Shown: positions 16,112 to 23,592 of the stretch, one piece after another
Layout: each line of letters begins with the position of its first letter
Numbering within the stretch: position 1 is the stretch's first letter
NCBI GenBank assembly: GCA_958348245.1
Contig: CATVYJ010000003.1
Location: 1 to 64,000 of the forward strand
Source: an uncultured Veillonellaceae bacterium
Lineage (GTDB): Bacteria; Bacillota; Negativicutes; Veillonellales; Dialisteraceae
DNA length: 64,000 nucleotides
Reading direction: 5' to 3'
Notes under the pieces: generated by a model
Databases searched by the model: none
What the model saw: only the letters and a program-made list of their open reading frames with translations
What the model was told of the DNA's origin: nothing
Program-made: the position numbers and the translations under genes

Positions 16112-18106
16112 TCACTTCTGATACCGGCAATACGTCGGCGATGTCTGCAAATCCATTTTATCTTTCAGCACATGATACAGGAAATACTCCTGCCCGCTCC
16201 GGCTGTACCGGGACAGGATGCCGATTTCCTCAAACACGATAAGCCCCGCTTTCACGCGGATCTCCGGCACGCCGCGGCAGGCTGCGCAGAGAGACTGCTG
16301 CACCTCTGTCACAGGCCGGCTTCCCGGCGCGAGAAATGCCCGGAGCTTCAGAAAAAGAGCCACAAGGAAATTCCGATCCAGGAGAAGCGCCCCTTCCGGC
16401 TCCATCTCTTTTACATCCCGGCCGATGAGCTGCACATGCTCGCCGTACCACTCGTGAATTTCCGGCTCGTACGCCACGGCGACTTCCTCGCCGGGCCGGC
16501 ACGGATCCGCCTCGCCGGGATTCCAGAATACTGCTTCCGCCGCGGTCCCGCCTTCCGACAGGAGGCATTTGAAATGGCGTCCTTCCGCTCCCATGCGGCG
16601 CACGCTTTCCACAAAGACGCCCCGGCTGGCAAAAAGCGGTTTCGGATTGTCGCAGCCGCAGGGCTCGAGAAGCGCGAGCGAACGGATAAAATCCAGCGTC
16701 ACCTCAGGCAGAGGGATAAACTGCTCGATCTCCAGCTGCGGGATGCAGTCTTCCCGGGTCAGCCGCTCCGCCGCATACTCATTGAGCCGCTTCCGAAAAC
16801 GGGGAATATTCTCTTCGGCGATACTGAACCCGGCCGCCATGGTATGGCCACCGAACTGCAGAAGCAGATCGCTCTGCGCCTTGAGGGCTTCATAGATATT
16901 AAAGCCGGGAATACTCCGGCAGGAGCCTTTCCCCACGCCGTCGTGGATGGTGATAACCAGCGCGGGCCGGTGAAACTGCTCCACCACGCGGGACGCCACG
17001 ATGCCGATGACGCCGGGATGCCAGTCTTTCCCGTCTATGACGAGCGCCATGGACTGTTCCCCTTCCAGCGCTTCCATCCGGCCGAGGGCTTCCTGAAAAA
17101 TGGCTCTCTCAATGGTCTGCCTCTCCACATTGATCGAGCAGAGCTCTTCCGCCAGACGGTCCGCTTCTTCCCGGGACTCCGTGGTGAGGAGCGCCACGCC
17201 CTTTTTGGCATGGGCGATGCGGCCTGATGCGTTGAGCCGCGGCGCCAGGCCGAACGATACCTGATCGGCGGTCACGCGCCGGTTCTCTTTTCCTCCGAGA
17301 ATGCCCGCCGCCCGGAGAAGCGCCGCCAGTCCGGGAATCTCCGTTTCCGGAAAACGGGACAGCCCCGCTTTCACAAGGATGCGGTTCTCGCCCGCAAGCG
17401 GCACCATGTCCGCGACAGTGCCCACAGCGGCAAGCTCCACGTCCGCCGTGTACGCCTCCCCCCGGCACCGCTGCCAGAGCGCCCGGCACAGGGTATACGC
17501 CACGCCGCAGCCCGCAAGGCCTCTGCAGGGATACGTACAGCCCGCCTGATGGGGGTTGATCACCGCCGCGGCCCGCGACGGCAGCACTTCCGGCGGTACA
17601 TGATGATCTGTCACGATGAAATCCATGCGGTCCGCCCACTTGTCGATAAGCGCCGCTGAGCTGATGCCGCAGTCCACGGTAATGAGAAGTTTATATCCTT
17701 CTCCGCAGAGCTGCTCCACGGCCTTCTCATTGAGCCCGTATCCTTCCCCGTCGCGGCCAGGGATATAGAATCCGGCGGTCACGCCGAGGCGGCGGAAAAA
17801 CCGGTACAGAATCGAAGTAGCGGTGATGCCGTCCACGTCGTAATCCCCGTAGATTACGATTTTCTCGTTCCCTGCGAGGGCCGCTTCAATCCGGTCCGCC
17901 GCCTCGGGCATGCCCTTCATGAGAAATGGGTCAGCCAGATTGTCCATCGTATCATACAGGAAATGGCACAGCGCCGCTTCTGTAACGATGCCCCGCCGCT
18001 GCATGATACGCGCCACGCCGGCGGGAACGCCCAGTTTTTCAAAAAACGGAGGGACCGCCGCTTCTTTTTCCTTTTCTCTGAAAATCCATTTATAAGTCTC
18101 TCTCAT
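16112..18106 (-). CDS. recJ: Single-stranded-DNA-specific exonuclease RecJ
   Basis: This 664-residue 5'-3' single-strand exonuclease takes part in recombination and repair. DHH-family metal motifs are visible: GDYDVDG (about 87-93), TVDCG (about 143-147), TDHHVP (about 166-171), and the DHHA1-type GGHTMAAGFSI later. A C-terminal OB/RecJ domain follows. ATG 18106 has AAGGGG seven bases upstream. It is the first gene of the long recJ-to-aspS operon and has an extended -10 promoter and a Fur-box-like site upstream. Confidence 0.95.
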   Translation of the reverse strand: MRETYKWIFREKEKEAAVPPFFEKLGVPAGVARIMQRRGIVTEAALCHFLYDTMDNLADPFLMKGMPEAADRIEAALAGNEKIVIYGDYDVDGITATSILYRFFRRLGVTAGFYIPGRDGEGYGLNEKAVEQLCGEGYKLLITVDCGISSAALIDKWADRMDFIVTDHHVPPEVLPSRAAAVINPHQAGCTYPCRGLAGCGVAYTLCRALWQRCRGEAYTADVELAAVGTVADMVPLAGENRILVKAGLSRFPETEIPGLAALLRAAGILGGKENRRVTADQVSFGLAPRLNASGRIAHAKKGVALLTTESREEADRLAEELCSINVERQTIERAIFQEALGRMEALEGEQSMALVIDGKDWHPGVIGIVASRVVEQFHRPALVITIHDGVGKGSCRSIPGFNIYEALKAQSDLLLQFGGHTMAAGFSIAEENIPRFRKRLNEYAAERLTREDCIPQLEIEQFIPLPEVTLDFIRSLALLEPCGCDNPKPLFASRGVFVESVRRMGAEGRHFKCLLSEGGTAAEAVFWNPGEADPCRPGEEVAVAYEPEIHEWYGEHVQLIGRDVKEMEPEGALLLDRNFLVALFLKLRAFLAPGSRPVTEVQQSLCAACRGVPEIRVKAGLIVFEEIGILSRYSRSGQEYFLYHVLKDKMDLQTSPTYCRYQK

Positions 18107-18142
18107 AAGTAGCCCCTTTATTCTTCTCTATTTTCAATTTGT

Positions 18143-18151
18143 ATTGTATCA
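18143..18151 (-). promoter_or_regulatory. Extended -10 promoter for the recJ-relA-fur-aspS operon
   Basis: The minus strand reads TGATACAAT (TGn plus TACAAT) about 37 bases before the recJ ATG. No good -35 is seen at 17 bases, which fits an extended -10 promoter. Confidence 0.45.
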
Positions 18152-18175
18152 TGCAGGATTCTCAATTTCTACAAT

Positions 18176-18190
18176 TTATTATCATTCTCA
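18176..18190 (-). promoter_or_regulatory. Candidate Fur box upstream of recJ operon
   Basis: The minus strand reads TGAGAATGATAATAA. It matches 11 of 14 defined positions of the 7-1-7 Fur box TGATAATNATTATCA. It sits just upstream of where the -35 would fall for the promoter at 18143-18151, where a bound Fur dimer could block polymerase. The operon it precedes contains fur itself. Confidence 0.4.
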
Positions 18191-18220
18191 AAATTCGCGG
18201 CCTTTTTCTTCAGCGCCAAT

Positions 18221-18249
18221 GAAAAATCCCTGCCGAAGCAGGGATTTTC
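18221..18249 (-). terminator. Rho-independent terminator of rny
   Basis: On the minus strand an 11-bp stem (GAAAATCCCTGC with its complement) and a TTCG loop are followed by a T-tract. It lies ten bases after the rny stop. Confidence 0.9.
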
Positions 18250-18258
18250 CGTTATGAA

Positions 18259-19833
18259 TTATTTTGCGTATTCAATAGCTCTGGTTTCTCTGATAACAAC
18301 CACTTTGACCTGTCCCGGATACTGCAGTTCTTTCTCTACCCGTTCCGCAATATCGTGCGACAGAATGACCGCCTGGTCTTCGTTCACCTTCTCCGGCTTT
18401 ACGATGACGCGCAGCTCGCGCCCCGCCTGAATCGCGTAGCAGTTTGCCACGCCGGGGAACGATTTGGCGATATCTTCCAGTTTGGTGAGCCGCTTGATGT
18501 AATTCTCCAGCGTTTCTCTCCGCGCGCCCGGACGGGCTGCGGAAATGGCGTCCGCCGCGGCAACAAGCACCGCTTCCACACAGATCGGATCTGTATCCCC
18601 GTGATGCGAGGCAATCGTATTGATGACCTCCGGCGACTCATGGTACTTCTGCGCGAGCTCCACGCCAAGCTCCACGTGCGTGCCTTCCTGTTCGCGGTCT
18701 ACAGCCTTGCCGATATCGTGAAGCAGGCCGGCCCGCTTGGCCAGTTCCACATTCGCGCCGATCTCGTTGGCGAGAACGCCCGCGAAATACGACACGTCAA
18801 TGGAATGCTGCAAAACGTTCTGACCATAACTCGTACGGTATTTCAGCCGCCCGAGGATTTTCACCAGTTCCGGATGGATGCTGCGCACGCCGCATGTAAA
18901 AACGGCCTGCTCGCCCGCTTCCCGGATGGCTTTTTCCACGTCTTTCTTCGTCTTGGCCACCACTTCTTCAATGCGCGCAGGATGGATGCGCCCGTCTTTG
19001 ACGAGGCTTTCCAGCGCAAGCCGCGCGATTTCCCGGCGGACCGGGTTGAAGCTGGACAGGATCACCGCTTCCGGCGTATCGTCGATGATGAGATCGACCC
19101 CGGTGAGCGTCTCAATGGCGCGGATGTTCCGGCCTTCCCGGCCGATGATGCGCCCTTTCATCTCCTCATTGGGGAGCGACACCACCGATACCGTCGTTTC
19201 CGACACGGTGTCCGCGGCGTTCCGCTGGATGGCCGACGCCAGGATTTCCCGGGCAGTCTGATCGGCGTGCTCCCGCACTTCCGCTTCGGCTTCGCGGATG
19301 CGCAGGGCCTTTTCATGTTCCAAGCCCTGCTCCACTTTGTCCAGAATCATTTTCCGGGCTTCTTCCTGGGACAGGCTGGAAATTTCTTCCAGCTTTTTCG
19401 TCTGGGCTTCATAAATGCTGTCCAGCTTCTCCTGCTGCGCTTTGAGGCGGCTCTCCCGGCGGCCCAGTTCGGTCTCCCGCTGTTCCACCGCGTCGCTTCG
19501 CCGCTCCAGATGTTCTTCCTTCTGCACGAGACGCTGCTCGTATTTCTGCAGCTCGTCGCGACGTTCCCGGTTCTGCTGCTCCACATCTTCCCTGAGCTGA
19601 TGGATTTCTTCCCGCGTCTGCACCATCGCTTCCTTCTTCAGGTTCTCCGATTCGCGCATGGCGTTTTCCATCGCCTTCTGGGCATCATCGAGGATCCGGC
19701 CCGCTTTTTCTTCGGCAGAACCGATCCGCGCTTCCGCGATATGTTTGCGCAGCACATACCCGGCGCCGCAGCCAATCACAGCCGCCGCGACCGCCGCAAG
19801 GCACAAAAAAAGCATCGCTTCATCTATCTCCAA
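18259..19833 (-). CDS. rny: Ribonuclease Y
   Basis: This 524-residue membrane-anchored endoribonuclease initiates mRNA decay. It has an N-terminal membrane helix (about 7-28), a long coiled coil (about 40-200, heptad Glu/Gln/Arg-rich), a KH domain with GRIIGREGRNIRAIE (about 227-241), and an HD domain with LLHDIGKAVD (about 370-379). The start is taken as TTG 19833, because AGGAGGTG is eight bases upstream and the length then fits the family. The next ATG (19815) would shorten only the pre-membrane tail. A strong promoter lies at 19916-19944. Confidence 0.95.
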   Translation of the reverse strand: MEIDEAMLFLCLAAVAAAVIGCGAGYVLRKHIAEARIGSAEEKAGRILDDAQKAMENAMRESENLKKEAMVQTREEIHQLREDVEQQNRERRDELQKYEQRLVQKEEHLERRSDAVEQRETELGRRESRLKAQQEKLDSIYEAQTKKLEEISSLSQEEARKMILDKVEQGLEHEKALRIREAEAEVREHADQTAREILASAIQRNAADTVSETTVSVVSLPNEEMKGRIIGREGRNIRAIETLTGVDLIIDDTPEAVILSSFNPVRREIARLALESLVKDGRIHPARIEEVVAKTKKDVEKAIREAGEQAVFTCGVRSIHPELVKILGRLKYRTSYGQNVLQHSIDVSYFAGVLANEIGANVELAKRAGLLHDIGKAVDREQEGTHVELGVELAQKYHESPEVINTIASHHGDTDPICVEAVLVAAADAISAARPGARRETLENYIKRLTKLEDIAKSFPGVANCYAIQAGRELRVIVKPEKVNEDQAVILSHDIAERVEKELQYPGQVKVVVIRETRAIEYAK

Positions 19834-19915
19834 TGCATTCACCTCCTCTGTTCTGAGATTTGTTACTCTGATACGCAGTTTGTAATTCACAGGCAATCAG
19901 GCGATTGCTGTATTA

Positions 19916-19944
19916 ATATTAGATTCTTTATATTTTCTTGTCAA
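19916..19944 (-). promoter_or_regulatory. Promoter of rny
   Basis: On the minus strand the -35 is a consensus TTGACA (19939-19944), the spacer is 17 bases and the -10 is TAATAT (19916-19921). It is the best promoter match in the window. Confidence 0.85.
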
Positions 19945-19996
19945 GAATAGGCACATCGCAAGACTCTACACAGCCGTCCGCCGTACTGCCCGCGCC

Positions 19997-21244
19997 TCAG
20001 AAGAAGAGCGCCGAAAGCCCGAAGAGACACGCCCCGGCAAAGGCTGCGAAAAGCGCCCCGTTAATGCGGATCCACCCCAGTTCGTCCCGCACTTTGCCAT
20101 AGATAAAAGCGTTCAGCCTGTTCTCGTCATAGGCCTCAAGCACCGCCGCCACGGTCTCTCCCAGATAGGCATGCTCATACGCCGCCGCATCCAGGAGAAG
20201 CGCCCGGCAGGCTTCATCCATCTTCCGGCAGGCCTCTTCATCCGCCAGCCAGCGGTCGGCCGCCCTGCCCAGCATGTCTTCCAGAATCCCCGCAAACGAC
20301 TGGCCCTCTTCATCCGGTGCGCCCCATTCGGACAAAATCAGTCCAATCATGCGCGATGTCTGCCTTTCCGCCGGAAAAGCTCGCAGCAGAGCCTGCGCGC
20401 CTCCTGCCAGCGCATCCGCTCCCGCGGGAGAAGACGCCAGCGCGGAAAGCGCTTCCGACAACTTGTCTCGAAGCGCGCCGTGCGCCGGATGATTCGGATC
20501 TTCCCAGGCTTCCAGCTTTTCCCGTCCGGCCCGGCAGATGGCCGCCGCCATGTCGTCGTAATGGATAACGCCCATCGCTTCGCCGGCAGCCACGGCCATG
20601 GCAATGAGCGGATTGGTCTTCTGCCGCTCCGTAAACGCTTTGAGCGCTCCGCTCACGGCGCGGCGGACGTCCTCCCGGTCCAGCAGCGACGATCCGCCGC
20701 GGAGAAGCCGCTGAAGCAGGCGCTCCGTCTCCTCTTTTCCCGTGAGCGCTTCCCGTAGGAGAGCTGCGAGCCGCTCCGGCCAGCTTTCCACCGTCTGCCG
20801 CGCAAGGGCCCCCAGCGCCTCTTGCCGGCTCTCCACAATACGCCGCACCTCTTCAGACAGCGCCCGCGCCGCATCCTTCTCGAGCGCCCGGCCGGCCGGC
20901 GTCCGCCTTTCCCGACAGATCCAGCCGCTCACAGACCAGGAAGAAGCAAAATGCCGCCACAGTTCGGGCTTGACCAGCCGTTCCTCCACCGTGCGCCGGA
21001 TGCCCCGGATGAGACGCGCCCGATGACGGGGAATGAGCGCCGTGTGGAAAGGAAATCCCAGCGGCTTCCGGAAAAGCGCCGTCACCGCAAACCAGTCGGC
21101 GGCGCATCCAATGCAGGCGGACTGTGTCAGAAAATAAAGGCCGTCCGCAAGAAGGGTATCGTGGTGCAGCCGGTAATACAGCGCGGCCGCAAAGGCCAGT
21201 GCGGACAGAGCGAAGAGCCAGTTTGCTTTCGTATCATTTCTCAC
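19997..21244 (-). CDS. DUF445 family membrane protein (second of a tandem pair)
   Basis: This is a 415-residue protein of the uncharacterised DUF445 (YheB-like) family. Two hydrophobic helices lie near the N-terminus, then the family signature GCAADWFAVTALFRKPLGFP. A long helical, charged middle follows, then a C-terminal WIRINGALFAAFAGACLFGL membrane hairpin. The start is GTG 21244, overlapping the upstream paralogue's stop (GTGA), with GGGAGG nine bases before it. The paralogue upstream has the same layout, so the two may form a heteromeric envelope complex; that is inference. It is the last gene of a four-gene operon. Confidence 0.8.
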   Translation of the reverse strand: MRNDTKANWLFALSALAFAAALYYRLHHDTLLADGLYFLTQSACIGCAADWFAVTALFRKPLGFPFHTALIPRHRARLIRGIRRTVEERLVKPELWRHFASSWSVSGWICRERRTPAGRALEKDAARALSEEVRRIVESRQEALGALARQTVESWPERLAALLREALTGKEETERLLQRLLRGGSSLLDREDVRRAVSGALKAFTERQKTNPLIAMAVAAGEAMGVIHYDDMAAAICRAGREKLEAWEDPNHPAHGALRDKLSEALSALASSPAGADALAGGAQALLRAFPAERQTSRMIGLILSEWGAPDEEGQSFAGILEDMLGRAADRWLADEEACRKMDEACRALLLDAAAYEHAYLGETVAAVLEAYDENRLNAFIYGKVRDELGWIRINGALFAAFAGACLFGLSALFF

Positions 21245-22494
21245 AGCAGCGCACCTCCCGACAGGAAATAAAAAGCCAGATAGGAAGCGGCTCCGAGCAG
21301 CGCGCCAATGAGCGACCCGTTGATGCGGATCATCTGCAGGTCGTGCCAGACGCTTTTTTCTACCAGATCCGCCATTTCCCGCCCTGAATATGCGGAGAGC
21401 GCCTGTTCGACCGAGTCTCCGATCTTCCCGTGCAGGTAGGGGAGAAACTGCACCACCTGACGCAGCAGCCACCGGTCAAGCGTCCGCCGGGCCGTTTCAG
21501 ACCGCATGCGCGCTTCCATGCGGCTGAGAAGTTCCTCTGCGCCGAAAGCCGCCCCTTCTTCCCGCTTCCCGTCCAGGAAAGTGCGCAGCCACACGGCCCC
21601 GTCTCTGTGGATCACGGGGAGCAGCCAGCGCCGCACCGTATCGTTAACCTGTTCCTGAAACACTTCGTCCGTCTCCAGCCGGACAAGAAACGCCCGGTAT
21701 TTCTGCAGCAGCCGCCGTCCGGACGGACTGTCCGGATCCCCCAGCGTATCGGCCCATGCCATGATCCGCTCCTGAATGAGCGACGCCGCTTTTTCATCGG
21801 TGAGGCCAAGCTGCCCCGCGAGAAGGCTCCGCAGCATGTCCCGCCCCCGGCCCCCGCTTTCATACAGCGTCCAGGCCCGGTGATACAGGTCAAGAATGTC
21901 TTTTTCCGTAAATCCGTCCTGCAGAAAGGCCCGCGCGGCCTGCCGGAGCCCCCGGAGCAGACGGTCCCTGTGCGCCGATGTTTCCAGCGCCAGGAGAGCC
22001 GTCCGCAGGAGAGCCGCCCAATTCACTGTGTCCAGAGAACGGACCGCCGCCCCGGCTGTTTTCCGCGCGGTCCTGTCCGCATCCAGCGCAAAAAACGCCG
22101 TCCGCACCGCCTGCTGAAGCAGCTCCTTTACCGCCGGACGGTTTGTCTGCTCCCACGACAAAAACGCGGCGGCCAGAGAATGCGCTTTCAGCACGCGGTA
22201 CAGCCTCGGCACCGTGAGAATTTCCTCGGCAACCATGACCCGCGCCATGCGTATGATCTTCTCCCTGCTTCGGGGAAGGAGTTCCGTCCGAAAAGGAATA
22301 CCCAGCGGCCGGCGAAAGAGCGAATGCACCGCAAACCAGTCCGCCGCGCCGCCTACAGCCGCCGCCAGCGCCGTATGAAAGAGCAGCCCGCTCCCGAAAG
22401 ACGGCGGCAGGAGAGCCGCTCCCGCCGCCACAGCCGCGGAAGCCGCAAGAATTGCGTCCGCAGTGCGCTCTCTCCCCTTTTTTTCTTCCGTCAA
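21241..22494 (-). CDS. DUF445 family membrane protein (first of a tandem pair)
   Basis: This is a 417-residue DUF445 protein. It has an N-terminal hydrophobic segment, then GGAADWFAVHSLFRRPLGIPF (split here: GGAADWFAVHSL and FRRPLGIPF), a long alpha-helical region of about 300 residues, and a C-terminal MIRINGSLIGALLGAAS membrane segment. It starts at TTG 22494 with GGGGGAGG nine bases upstream, overlapping the stop of the 100-residue membrane protein. Function is unknown. The downstream gene is a diverged paralogue, so this is probably an old tandem duplication. Confidence 0.8.
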   Translation of the reverse strand: MTEEKKGRERTADAILAASAAVAAGAALLPPSFGSGLLFHTALAAAVGGAADWFAVHSLFRRPLGIPFRTELLPRSREKIIRMARVMVAEEILTVPRLYRVLKAHSLAAAFLSWEQTNRPAVKELLQQAVRTAFFALDADRTARKTAGAAVRSLDTVNWAALLRTALLALETSAHRDRLLRGLRQAARAFLQDGFTEKDILDLYHRAWTLYESGGRGRDMLRSLLAGQLGLTDEKAASLIQERIMAWADTLGDPDSPSGRRLLQKYRAFLVRLETDEVFQEQVNDTVRRWLLPVIHRDGAVWLRTFLDGKREEGAAFGAEELLSRMEARMRSETARRTLDRWLLRQVVQFLPYLHGKIGDSVEQALSAYSGREMADLVEKSVWHDLQMIRINGSLIGALLGAASYLAFYFLSGGALL

Positions 22495-22793
22495 CGGCTT
22501 CGGCCTCCCCCCGCCATGGACCAGACGAAGAGCGCGCCGAAGGCAATCCAGGACATGATATAGGACATAATGCCCAGATCCGTCAGGATATTGATGGCAG
22601 TAAGGCCCGTCATGAACAGCATGTTGGCGCGGAGATCTGAAAACCAGTCCCGCCGGAATACAAAATACGACGCGGCAAGGATGGCCAGATGAATCACGAT
22701 GACCCCTTCCACATACAGGGAAAAAGGCACAAACTGCAGGGCGATATTGCCCGCCATGAGCAGCAGAAAAATATAAAGCCAGGTATACATCAT
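22491..22793 (-). CDS. Small hypothetical membrane protein (100 residues)
   Basis: This 100-residue protein is mostly hydrophobic, with about three membrane helices (residues 3-22, 28-46 and 57-92). I recognise no family. It overlaps the hydrolase gene before it and the DUF445 gene after it by four bases each, so it is likely translated with them. A structural partner role for the DUF445 proteins is possible but unproven. Confidence 0.65.
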   Translation of the reverse strand: MMYTWLYIFLLLMAGNIALQFVPFSLYVEGVIVIHLAILAASYFVFRRDWFSDLRANMLFMTGLTAINILTDLGIMSYIMSWIAFGALFVWSMAGGGRSR

Positions 22794-23482
22794 TTCACCA
22801 GTTCTTCTCCTTCTTCAGAGGGAATCCACAGCGGAACCGCCGGAAAGCGCCAGCGGAAGCCATAGGAAGGGCACCAGCGGCTCCCGAACGCGTGCATGGG
22901 CACAAGCAGTTCCTTTACATCGACGCGGCGCAGAAATTCCGTGACCCCCCATTCCCGGGCGACCGCCTGCCTCGCGTCCACCGGAAAGAACGCCACGTCC
23001 ACGGCAGCGCCGTCCAGCGAATCCAGCTCCTGGAAATAGGCATCGCGGGCGGCGGCATTCTCTTCATCAGGCTCGCCTGCCCAGTGCCACCAGTTCAGGT
23101 CCCCCGCGTGGAAAAATGTCCGTCCGCCGCAGCGCACGAGGAAGGAGCCGCCTTCATCGGTCGACCCATACATGGAAACCGTCAGTTCCGGCCCATCCAG
23201 TCTGTCGCCGGGACGCATGAGACGCACCGAGGAAACCGTCCGTCGGGGCCGGCATTCTTCATGCACAAAATACCCCGCCGCGCGGTCCGCCCAGTCATAA
23301 ATGCGGGGATTGAAATGATCCCCATGACTGTGGCTCACGAAAACATATACGGGCTTTGCGCCGGAAAGCGCCCGTTCCGCCGCGCCTCTCGGGTCTCTGT
23401 ATACGTCAAAGAGAAGCACACAGTCGGAAAGCTCTACAAGAAAGCCGCTGTGCGCAAGAAAAACAATCCGAAATGCGTCCAT
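22790..23482 (-). CDS. MBL-fold metal-dependent hydrolase (UlaG/YtkL-like)
   Basis: This 230-residue metallo-beta-lactamase-fold protein has the metal motif SHSHGDHFNP (about 59-68), then FFHAGDLNWWHW with the bridging aspartate, and a late PMHAFGS histidine. The layout resembles the UlaG/RomA-like branch, whose members act on lactones or phospholipids. No substrate can be named here. ATG 23482 has GGAGGAGG upstream. It is the first gene of the operon with the small membrane protein and two DUF445 genes, with an extended -10 promoter at 23524. Confidence 0.75.
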   Translation of the reverse strand: MDAFRIVFLAHSGFLVELSDCVLLFDVYRDPRGAAERALSGAKPVYVFVSHSHGDHFNPRIYDWADRAAGYFVHEECRPRRTVSSVRLMRPGDRLDGPELTVSMYGSTDEGGSFLVRCGGRTFFHAGDLNWWHWAGEPDEENAAARDAYFQELDSLDGAAVDVAFFPVDARQAVAREWGVTEFLRRVDVKELLVPMHAFGSRWCPSYGFRWRFPAVPLWIPSEEGEELVK

Positions 23483-23523
23483 ACTTCCTCCTCCCCGGCC
23501 AGGCGGGACCATTCTGCGCCTGT

Positions 23524-23532
23524 ATTATATCA
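23524..23532 (-). promoter_or_regulatory. Extended -10 promoter of the MBL-DUF445 operon
   Basis: The minus strand reads TGATATAAT (TGn plus TATAAT) about 42 bases before the ATG at 23482, just after the terminator of the preceding gene pair. There is no convincing -35. Confidence 0.6.
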
Positions 23533-23550
23533 TACGCGCCGGCGCAGCAG

Positions 23551-23575
23551 AAAAGCGGGCCCCGCAGGGCCCGCT
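23551..23575 (-). terminator. Rho-independent terminator after yhaN-like gene
   Basis: On the minus strand AGCGGGCC pairs with GGCCCGCT around a short loop, followed by TTTTCT. It lies 18 bases after the stop of the ATPase gene. Confidence 0.8.
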
Positions 23576-23592
23576 CCGATCGGGAAAACGGA

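Noticed and set aside
13714..16242. An 842-codon plus-strand frame opposite relA
   Set aside because: The minus-strand frame has all RelA domains; the plus frame has no start site or family.
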